Shown here one piece after another: positions 46,801 through 58,800 of a stretch of DNA of 64,000 nucleotides (position 1 is the first letter of the stretch; each line of letters opens with the position of its first letter). The stretch lies in contig NC_088304.1 in NCBI RefSeq assembly GCF_032854445.1, positions 26,611,704 to 26,675,703 on the forward strand, given 5' to 3'. Under the pieces are notes generated by a model. That model ran no database searches, was not told where the DNA came from, and saw only the letters and a program-made list of their open reading frames with translations. This stretch comes from Liolophura sinensis. Taxonomy: Eukaryota; Mollusca; Polyplacophora; Chitonida; Chitonidae. Position numbers and translations under genes: made by a program.

Positions 46801-49800
46801 TCTTAGTAACAAATGTAATAGTTCTATGACCTTTACTTGGCTCCAAATGTCTACTTTTTCAGGCGAATTTAAATGAGCACACATTTACATGTACATGTAT
46901 TTTGGCATGATGTTCGACCAGAGCAAAATGTCCATTTCTAATTCACAGTTTTTGTTCCAGGCCATATCCAGGCCACAATTATAAATCCATCTATGTGCTT
47001 ACCCATCTGACTGCCCCGATCATCATTGTGCATGGAATCTCTGGAATCATCATCCTGAAAAATAAAGTTAGGTTTAAAACTTTCACTTCACAAACTCATT
47101 TCACAACAGTTTTGGGTCAGTTCATGAATATTTCACGTGTAATATTCGCAAGGCCTTACATGGTGGTGACTTGTTTTATGGCTGGAGTTAACCATAACCA
47201 CCAACATTTAGCAAGTTTCTGTTGAACAACTTGTTCTCTCTCTTCGTGAACATATATGGTCGTCCGGGAGAGTGGTGTTTACTGTTTCTTGCCACCAGGG
47301 GAAATTCCCTGCCTTATGACTGGATTGAACTCTTAACTACAAAACCATGCAAGGCTAATGCTGAGGCCTGTGGTCCCCACCAAGACACACTAGGCCACAC
47401 GACCAGTGAGATATCTCCACATTACAGACGATGACAGTGTTTTACAGGTGAAGTAATTTTTTTTAATATTTATTTGATTGGCGTTTTACGCTGTACTCAA
47501 AAATATTTCACTTATACGAAGGCGGCCAGCATTACCATCCTCAGGTTGCTGTAGACCATCCCAAGTAGGGCCGGAGAGGAAGCCAGCTTGAGCTGGACTT
47601 GAACTCACAGAGACCGCATTGGTGAGAAGTTCCTGGGTCACTGCACTATGCGGGCAAGCAAACCATCTAGGCCTCTACAGACTAAGTAAACCATAAACTA
47701 AGTGATTATTATCCGCTACTAGCAGACCATTTAAAATGTCAAGTTATTAGCCCAGCTGCTTGCCCCTTCATCTACACTGTGATGCTAGTTCTAGCAAATC
47801 TGAATCAGTACACAAGGCTTTCCCAGTCCTTGTCCTCTAGAGGCAACCCAGCTAATCCACTGGGCACATCATTAAATAAGATCTGGTCTCACCATAGATC
47901 TTCCAAAAGGTGAGGGGCGGGGAATGCTGTCGTCTCGACTCGTCCTGTAGCGACTGAACCCTCCTGGGGCCATGTAGCAGTCGTCCTGGAACTCGTACGG
48001 GTCATTCTTGGGGATGGGCGAGGGTGTTTTGGACTGCTGTTTTTGGTGATGGTTCAGTGAGTTCTGTAGCTGGAGATGGCAAACTGGTTTCAGCTCTCCC
48101 TTTGCATCTAACCTTGCCTTTTTTATTGGATATTCAAACCTGGGAAGATGACAATTAGAACTTCATTTAACAATGTTTATGCTAGAAGGAGATGATATTG
48201 TTTAGAAATATCCCTAGAACTTTGAAATAGGGATGTACCTGATCAGTAAGGGTGTTCAAGTTTCAACATCTTTATGGCAACATGTACAGTGGGACTGCCA
48301 TAGTAAAAGATGAGCCTGCACTGTCATAATGTAATTTTTCTCAGAAAGCATTCTGCAATCAGCCAATGGGTGCAAGATTTTGTCATCTATACAATGAGTA
48401 ATGAACATAAAAGTCGCATGTTAAATGAAGAGCTGTTTAGCACTTGTACTATTTTAACATGCAATACTTGGAATAAGACCTTGTAAGGCCCGGCTACATT
48501 CTGCATTGTAGCCTTTCCCCAACAAAGCCTCTTGTTTTAAAACTGAAAGTACACAGTGAACAGACAATAAGCACTTTTAGCATGTGTGCTTGAAAACACT
48601 AAGCTTTTGGGACATTCTAGTAAACACACTCACCATGAATTTAAACTTTTGAAATCATAAAACGATTCTGTGGAGATCTCGTCCTGGTTGCTGAGATCGG
48701 TTTCGGGCAGGGAGGGCCTCTTGATACCGTGGATATCCACGTGGAGCTGTCGCTGTGAGTGCAACCAGCTGTTGACTGACTCCTGCTTCTGATCAACGTG
48801 CGGCACGCCATTACAGGGTGACACAACGCTGGGCTCGGGCCGTGCTGATCCAGGTGTAGAGTCCACAGGCTTACCAAACACTTCTAATGTCCCATTAAAT
48901 GAGCTGCCATTTTCAGCCGACGCATTCGGCACAGTTTGAGTTTTTCTCGCCCCGCTCCTTGTCCCCAGCATGCTTTGCGGGTGGGTGGGGACTGAGCGTG
49001 GGCATGGTGGGTTCCATAGTCTGGCTCATCATTGCAGGGTTGTGCTGGTCATCCAGTGGGGAGGGAGCAGGAGATGGTGACTCCACGCTCGCCTCCATCG
49101 ACGGGTTCCGTGGCAACTGGGGTAGGGCAGTTGGGGTGGGTGTGCTGACACTAGGCGGGCCTGCAGGCTGGCTGCCCCGGAATGCTGGGTTAGGGGGCAT
49201 CCGTGCCATTATCATATCCATGTCAAATTGCAGTAAATCGTCCGTGACAGGTGACCTTCGGTGAAATGGTGTCATAGAGCGGTTAGGCCGTCCGCTCGCT
49301 CTATCAGACTTATCTCCCTTGTCACCTTTGGCATGTTTACTACCTGCTCCCGACCCTCCCTTCCCAGGACCCAGCCCGCCGGACTTGTTCTTTGTGGCCT
49401 TATGCCTGCAAACAAAAAAAACTTTTCAGTGCCAGTACATGATTGGTGTTTTATGCTGCTATCAAGGATATTTCACTGACACAACGGCAGCCAACATTAT
49501 GGTGGGAGGAAACCAGGCAGAGCCTGTGGGGAAACCCACGACCATCCGCAGACCTTCCCACGTACGACCGGAAAGGAAGCCAGCATGAGCTGGACTTGAA
49601 CTCAGAGCGATCGCATTCGTGAGAGGCTCCTGGGTCATTACGCTACCCTAGCGCGCTAACCAACTTTGGCACAGAGGCCCGTTTCCAATACATGTAATAT
49701 CAAAATGGGTATACACATGCAGTACATCTGCTATTTTTCTTCTGTACATTATACAGTGAAAAGAGCCTTTTTTTTCGAAAATCAGCCAAAAGTACTTCTG

Positions 49801-52800
49801 CTAACTTATCCCCATTAGCAAAATTGATAAGTTTTGACCATTTTGGTCCAAGGTAAGAGACTCCTTAAAATCTGCTGAAAATTCTCATCCCTGCTTATAT
49901 ATTCTCCAACTAACTTTCTTTGGAATCTCCAGGTGTGCCTGATGAGATATATTATCTATAGGCCTCTGGGCTAATGGCAGGTACATAAGCATGCAAGCTT
50001 AAAAAAATGGAATGCTTCTATAGATAATGCATTTGTGCCCAAAAGTTTACAGGCTAGTCTGACAGACTATGGTATATCATAAAGCGATCTATAATTAATG
50101 ATGCGAGACTGAAACTGTCTACATGTATGTATTACCTGCTACAGGAACAGTTACACCGTGACGTTGGCTCAGCGAGTTCCCAGGTTCCAGCTGACTCCTC
50201 GCTGCTGGCATCAGTTGTCCTGAAACCACAAGACAATACATCAGATATCTGAATGTTCACACTGACATTATGCGATATAACTTTTTCACATGCTAAATGG
50301 CACATTTACATGCAAATTATCTAACTTTAATTTCTTGATTATGGAAATCATTTTTGCTTTGTGGTTTTGTCGACATGAAAGATTCACACAAAATTTTTTG
50401 TTTCCAGTTAAGGTAGAGAAATATATATTTAACACAAGTTGAACATGGGACAAGGTTGAAGAAATATGGTACTGATACGTACATTTAAAAAAGCCTATCT
50501 ACATGTACGTAATTATGTTCGTTTCAATACAAAGAACTAAACCATTCACATTCCCATTATCTACAAATTCATGTAATGCATGCACTATACATTATGTGTG
50601 CTTTCACATACATAGTTTTTAGCCACACCCATATTACAGAAACAAAGCATTACATATACGAATAGCTGATATTTTATACTTTACACACATCAAATTGTTT
50701 AAAAAGTGTGCATCTTGAAATCATAAACAATATTGCATACATTAAATAGTTTAAAAATTGTGTAAAATTGAAGAATGCACTCTTTTATCTGGCCAAATTC
50801 ACCAACCTTTTAGCAGTTCCGGCAGTGATGCAGCAATCTTGACATACTTTCTCCACTATCCTCTGACTGATGGTGTTTATGGTGTGCGGGTTTTGGCCAG
50901 ACTCCAGTCGGCCACTTGAGTACGAGGACGCCGGCACTACTTTGACGCCTGTGTCTGTCACGCCTATCAGACTTGGGTCGGCAGGGGAGGTAGGTGGGGT
51001 GAGGGGAATACTGCTCAGCTGGGAGGGGAGAGGGTGGGGGCGAGTCTGGCTCTGGCCTGCCCCTGTGCTCGGCATGACGGCCTGCATGCGGGCAGGGCAC
51101 TCCTCCGCCTCACAGACAAACACGAAACTGGAAGGGTACTTCATCCTCACTCCCGCTGAAATTACCCACAGTTTGATAGGTCAAAATGATGTCTTTACTG
51201 TTTCAAGTTAACAAATTTCATTTCCATATCAAGATAATGGATGGGAATATCAGGATAATGGATGGAGATATCAGGATAATGGATGGAGATATCAGAATAA
51301 TCGAGATATCTGGATAATGGATGGAGACAGGAGGATAATGGATGGAGATATCAGGACTATGATGAAGATATCAGGTTTATGATATCAGGATTATGGACAG
51401 CGATCTCCTGATTACGGATGGAGATATCATGATACCTAATGGATGGAAATATCAGAATGCTGAAAGGTAAAAATCAGGATTATGGATGTAGTTATAATCA
51501 CGTAGAGATTTCTGATGTAAATTATCTAGAAGCTCTGTATACAGGATCTTGCGTACAGACTTACCAACAACAACCTCCACAAGACTAGGTAGTCTGTTGC
51601 TGTCTCCGAAGGCCTCTGGCTCCCCATTGTCCAGTGAGTAAAAGATCTTCCAGTCGTCCAGGAGCTTACGACCATGTTGATCACTCTCCAGTGGCCGCTG
51701 CCCGGTAAGGATCCCGTTAAGGCCGTATGGGGCGAGGATCACTGGGGAGAGCAAACAAAACAAGAGAAGTGTAAAAAATGAACCCGAGTTACATGGCTAC
51801 GTAAATTCGCAATACATGAATTTGTTTTTCATAATGAACCTGTGATAAGTGGGACGACAATAAACAATGGCAGCAGCCTGACCTTCACAGCTTCCATCTT
51901 ACATGTATGTTTACCATCATAACCTTCAAGTGAACAGTGAAAACGGTGTTCAGTGCCTACTGACTTGTCTCCCTTTAGTGAACACATGCCACTGAACTAC
52001 ATCTAATAATTCAGTACTGCACTCTGCTTCATTAACAGCTGAAGTGATTTTATTGCTTCTCGCTGGCAATGTTGTGATGCAGGACAATGAACTGCTGTCA
52101 CTACAGTGGTGCACCTACATGCACCATGCACTTCTGTGTACACCGAGCTATCATGTTTACCAAACTTCTCCCTACAGTCGAGGTTAAAAAAAGACCTTGG
52201 GTCATGTATTTATATGGAGAAAATCAGCTAGCACTGTAGAGAACAATCAATAGCTGTATGTAACCAGTCTGCCGCCAGCCTCTGGGTTCGGCGTGGCCAG
52301 CCTGATGCAAGGTTTGCCTACACCTACACTACCTCCTCTCCATAACCTGCCTGATCAATGAAGGCTGAACAGTGGAAAAGCCATGTCTAATCTAACACAG
52401 ACCAGGTTCATCTACATGTAGTAACACTTATCCACCTGTTTGTGTTCTAAAGGCAATACATGTAAATATCAAGGTTTCCACTATTTTAAAATCATTCATG
52501 ACCTAAGTTTGAGTTCATTCAGTAGCACACATGTAAGGAATAGTACACCAGTTTCAGATATCTGATTATTAGAGTGGCAAAGTTTCTTCATGTGCAAAAA
52601 CTACTGTACACCAGTTCTGGCCTAAGCTCTTCACCAAGAACAAAGAGCAAAGAATGGATAGAGAAGTTAATTAAGAGCATTTATTCTACGCTACTGTAAC
52701 GTCAAATTCGAGTGGCAAAGGGAGTCTTACTCGTAGCCTAGGTGGCCCTTGACATGACAACACAGAAAGTGGCAAACCCAAGAAAGCCCTCAGGTTTTTG

Positions 52801-55800
52801 TATTAGCCCATCTGTAAGAAGCTGGTACAATCAATCAATGGTATATGAGTAGCAGAGTACACTACTTGGAGACTTTAGGCTGGGAGGCTGACAATATCAG
52901 TGAGGGTCCAGACCAGGAGCTGGGAGAAAGACAGGACTCTCAGATCAGGTATTGTGTGAAGCTTAATGATTAGTTCTTCCCTGTACATGTATATGTCAAC
53001 TCAACAGAGCTAATGACCGAGTATTTAGTGGCATTTCCCAATAATGTTGATGGTGCCCCTTGCCTCACTCACTAGTTTTACCATACAAACAAGCTGAAGT
53101 TTGCAAAATTGCACTTGAAGTCAACTACATACTTGTACTTGAGCATACAGTTGTGTTGAAATAACTTGCGTGAATTCTGTACTGAGCATAGATTGAAGGA
53201 AAAAAAGTGGTCGAGATTCGAAACAAAAGGATAAAAGAAAAGCCAGAAAAAAAAGCTGATATAACATACACTGAATTCTTAACATGGGGTATTGTTTTTG
53301 GTGACATATTTACACTTGCTCATTTTTGCATCTTATTTCATTCAATACATTCAACAAACTAACTTTAAAGGTTTCTCCCAGAATGCAGAAATTATATACC
53401 CTATACTGTATCCATGACAACCTGATCCTCCTTTAAGTATTATGGCACCATAAACAACAACACAAAAGTAAGATTGTAGAACTACAGGGAGTGTTTATGT
53501 TGACAGTCCTGGGTGATACAAAACATAAGTTATACTCTCACATAGGGTGAAATCTATGCCTGGGGTCAGCTCCAGTGTTTGAGATTAAGTTGTGTTTTAT
53601 ATACTGAAAACTCCCATAAGTCAGCCACCTGCAGCTGTGGAGGCCTGTCAGTCAGTCATGAGCCAGACCTGTCATCCTGGGTCTGTCAGCAACTGCTGCA
53701 ACCTGAAGACTGAGTGGGAGCCAGAGAGGAGTTGAGGACTTCCAGCCAGATGTGAAGTCAAGGAAGGCAGCCTAATGACACCTTAGACAAATAAGAGCTG
53801 TTACCACACAGTCAATGACACACTTTCTAACATATCAAGAGGCCAAAATCCCTGTGCTATAAATAACCCTACTGGCTTGTGGGAAAGAGGGAAAAAAACA
53901 GAGAGAGAAAGTAAGCGAGAGACAGTAGCGTGTGTACATATATGCATGTCTGTCCAGCTTCTGTACATGTGCAAGTACACGTAATGCTACGTCATTCAGT
54001 TACCCACTGTGCCCTACATGTGAATGTACACACACAACATGACGCTGTGCTACGTAAAACCCCTTATACCTCATCACAATAACTCCCTCACACCCCCATC
54101 TCTCCCGTTCTCCCCCACAATAACAAAGATACAAGGATGCAGCTGCAGAGTCACTGTGTTCACAACATATAATAATTAGCTCTCAAGATGCACATAAGCA
54201 GAATGTTTAGAGCTAATCTCCCTGGTACACAGTCCCTATAAACTCTTCTAGGCAAGGCAGGGCAGGGCAGGTCAGGTCAGCAGTTCCCTAAAACATACAT
54301 GTACACTGCAGGAGGACAAGCCGACCCAACACCCCTTTACAGAGTGCTGCTGGCCTCCCTGGTTGTGTACAAATGTCTCTGAGGTCAGGTCCCCTGACTT
54401 GTCAGTACAGAGGGAGCTGACAGAGGCAACAAAGTGGCTGGCTTTATGAATGGGAGAAGTCTATCATCAGCCAGGAGCTGGTCTGATTGATTGGGTGGTT
54501 ACTATCATCGTTCATATCAACACAGTGCTGACCATCACTGAAGTGTAGCCAGATGAGAATTGGAAGGCTTTCAGGATAAATTTATAGAAATGCTCTAAAT
54601 GAAATTCATCTCTTTCATCTAAAGTTTGGTGTGTAAAATGCACTTTCAGAAGCACAGATGCTTTTTCTAATAGGAAGTTAATCAAATAAAAAAAAAAACT
54701 TTACAAAAACCAAACCTCTCAAGTGACTGTAATATAACGTGGATGAATCAATTAGATTCAATAAGCAAAATGTGTCATTTGAAAAATGTGTAGTAAGGCT
54801 GTTGTTGGCTTCCTGCCTTTTTGGCAACACTGATGTGTTAGGTTTAATGACTTTGGGAAGAAATTCATCATTAGTGATTGAGATTAGGTAGGGATATTGC
54901 ATATGACTAAGTTTGTATTAAGTTGTACTTTGTCATCATGGTTACTAGCTTGCAGATGGAATGACATTTAAAAAGTTATTGAGGATTTACAGTAACCTTA
55001 AATGAGTATGGTTTCATAGAAAATTAAATGATATTTAGTTACAAAAGTAAAGGTAGTATCATATCAATTAAATGATGTTTAGTTACAAAAGTAGAGGTAG
55101 TATCATATCAATTAAATGATGTTAAGTTATGAAAGTAGAGGTAGTAGGCTTTTCACATTTTGCATACCTCTAGAGTATAAATAGCAGATTAAGTAGCAAT
55201 TAAATGTTCTTACATGTGCCTTTTAGACTATCTTTAAATGCAATGTTTCCACTGTTTTGGAAATACAAATCTTGGTTAAGTCATAGACACTCACAACTGG
55301 GTAATTAAATGCTTTCTCTAAGGTCCTGGCTGGGGCTATAAAAGTCCAGCCCTAAAGTGAAGTGAGTAGTGAGGAGTTAGTCACCACCTGGGAGGGTCAT
55401 CAGCCTGGCTGGTCATCCAGATGGTAGCAATACATATCACTCACTCTGATTTTGTGTTTGGGTCAGTTATTTGCCTACAACCTAGCATCTCCTAATGTTA
55501 GTGATAGCTAACCTGTTGCCTGGCCCGCAGGCAAGGTTACAAATGCTTAACATTAGGTGAAATACATAGCATGAAGTAAGTCTAGTAGGTTCTTTCATCT
55601 CATAATGTACAATGTATGGGCGTAAAATATGTACATGTATGAGTGGCAAATCAAGAAAAAATGTATTCATTTTTGTGAGTGTACAACTTCATTCAGAGAC
55701 AACAGCAGATAACTGTTTTTATCTGATGATGGGAGCAGTTGTGGCCGAAACCCCATAATATACCACCATGAACAAAGCTGTCAAAATAATTCTGTGTGAT

Positions 55801-58800
55801 TTGGCTTTAGAACTGTTGGGATGGCCACATTACATGCAAATCGAAGTCATCTTCATATTCCAGGGGAAACCCACGACCATATGCAGACTGTTGACAGATC
55901 TTCCCACTTACGAGCGGGGAGGAAGGCAGCGTGAACTGGACTTGAACTCACGGTGACTGCACTGATGAGAGGCTTCTGGGTCATCGAGCCTCGCTGGCAC
56001 ACTAACCACCTCGGCCATGGAGCCCCCCCCCCCCCCATAATTGTACGCCCTTTTGTCAATTTGGAGGAAGTCTTATCCAAAAATGCTTACCTTGCACGCT
56101 GGCCTGGTTGCTCTGAGCCAAGGTAAGGTGGTGAGGTGCCAGCCTCCATACTGGCGGATGCTGCTTCACTTCAATACTAGCACACACCGTGCTCTCTCCA
56201 TGTAGAAAGTAGTTAAACGAAAACGACAGGTGAGCACTGAAACAAAATCATCAAAATCAGATGTGCAACAACTTTCTATGCAAAACTACAGACAATTTCG
56301 TAAATTATTTAGAAATTTATGTTGATGCCTCACTTTTGTGAATTCAGAGCAGAAACCCTTAGAATATTTTCTTCCCTTCATTCGAACACCATTACAGTCA
56401 ATGTTATCTTGCACATATCTAGGTAATATACATTTATTGTACACATATTCCTGCGCATATACACCTAAAAAAACGTTGTACCAGTAAAGATGTGGAGGAG
56501 AAATAGTGGTGGTGCATGTTGTAGGGGTACTGTTAGCAAGCAATATCCTTTGACAGATATACAAGCATAAAAGTTTATAAAACACAAAACTAGATATATT
56601 TTCAATGAATAAATAAAAAACAAAGCCCCTGAGTGCAAACAACAATAAATCTGACAGTTTTAATCACTGATTCAACAAAGTAGTGGATTTACGAGGTCAC
56701 GTTGTGACTGACACTACGCTGAACTGAATCTTGTTATAATGAATGTTGTAATGCAGATGTACATGTAATGCAGGATGCACATGTAATGCAGGATGCACAT
56801 GTAATGCAAGATGTACCTGTAATCAAGACGTACATGTAATCAAGACATAAATGTAATGCAGGATGTACACGTAATAGGACTTACATGTAATGAAGCTGTA
56901 CATGTGAACTGTATGTACATGGACACTAGTACCCTACATAAATGTAATGCAGGATGTACACGTAATAGGACTTACATGTAATGAAGCTGTACATGTGAAC
57001 TGTATGTACACGGACACTAGTACCCTACATAAATGTAATGCAGGATGTACACGTAATAGGACTTACATGTAATGAAGCTGTACATGTGAACTGTATGTAC
57101 ACGGACACTAGTACCCTACTTTTACATTTTCCATAAACATACATGTACATCTACATGTATATCAGCAGCCGATAAGCATTTACACATCAATCATATCTTT
57201 AACCTTATGAATCCGTCAAAACTGAAAGTGCTACTTCAATCCTAAGAGAAGCCAGGTTGAAATATTAAACTGAAATGAAGGATACCCAATGGAATATAGA
57301 TAGCACGACAGTTCAAAAAAATTTACACTGAATGACACTTTTTAATCCCAATAAGTCAAGAGTCCTGAAAAACAAAATCCTCGGAAATTTCTGTAAAATT
57401 TATCTGATGTCGAGTAAGGCAGTTACACTGGAATGATGTCATGCATGCTTGATAGTACGTCATTCATTGCTATACGTCAGTGATGGGTAACGTCTAATGT
57501 TCTTGCATGACGTCACACCAGGCAAAATTGGAAATTTTTGTTTCCGTATTATCCTCCCGAACTAATGACAACGGCTTTAATACAATCAATATTTTCTATG
57601 CTTTAAGGAAGCAATTCGCTCTCAATCCTTATCATTTAACCTTTTCTTCAGAACCTACATGTCTCATCACTAAAGTAGCTCTTGAAGTAATGGCTCAAGA
57701 CAAATCACGACCAGTTTTTGTTGCAGATGCTTGCAGCTGGATGTAGATCACTGACCTTGTTGACATATCTGTGTTTTTACCACCTGCAGAACAGCTGGTG
57801 AATTATGCATGACATTACCTCCGTGCTGGTGGTTGCAGTTAGATGCTAGCTTATAACCCTTTATCAAGAATACAAGTAAATCAATGTCCACAGAAAACCT
57901 GCACGAGTCTCATACTTTCTTCCAGCCATTAATGACTTTCAAAATCAATAACAAGCATAACTCGATATCGAGCACAATCAGAAGTTTAATTTAATAAGCG
58001 AACACTGCAACTAAGTGATCTTTTTTTTTCTCTGTATCATCTTCAGGAACATATTTAAAAGCCTATACTATAAACTCTTCCAAGAACATTGAGATTAATG
58101 CACCAATACACTGATTTGTGTTACACAGCCTACGCAAGGATATCTCAATTATACATGTATGCCGGTGGCCAGTTTTATCGGTGAATGAAACATAGAAGGG
58201 CATTGTGACATCAAAACAAATCACTGGCACATTTGAACTATAATTCTTTTAACTTCAATTTTCAAAGTTCTAACTTTGGAGTCTTACACTTGTCTACTTA
58301 CAACACATGCACCCTAAAACTGAAAATATGAACGTGCTTACATTTACTATCAGAAAAATGCACGGTATTAAATACTGCTATAAATATCTCACATCTGATA
58401 ATAAATTAGATAAACAGTTATCAGTAACAGCTTAAATCTGATAAAGGCAACAATATAGGGACAATTATGTCTTAATTATGATTTAAAGAACAAAAATGAA
58501 CAGAGACAGACTGACAAGTTTGAAAGCAGCCACAACCAGATTTAGGTGCATGTGACGCAAGACACGTACATTATTTATGCACATTTGCAAAATGTTTACA
58601 ACTTTATGGAAAATTGAGGGAAGTGACAAAAAGATTGAATGCTTGTTTTCAAACCATTTTTTGCTATTGTGTCACAGTGCACTAATGATAAGGATGTAAT
58701 TTAGAGGTTATATCAATCCTGTTACTTTCTTTATTACTGTAATTCTTCAACATTTTCACACGTTTGCAAAGTGTTCATTCAAGCAAATTCTAAGGGTATC

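Noticed and set aside
48899-49264. Plus-strand 121-codon ORF
   Set aside because: Antisense shadow of the proline-rich MED13 exon.
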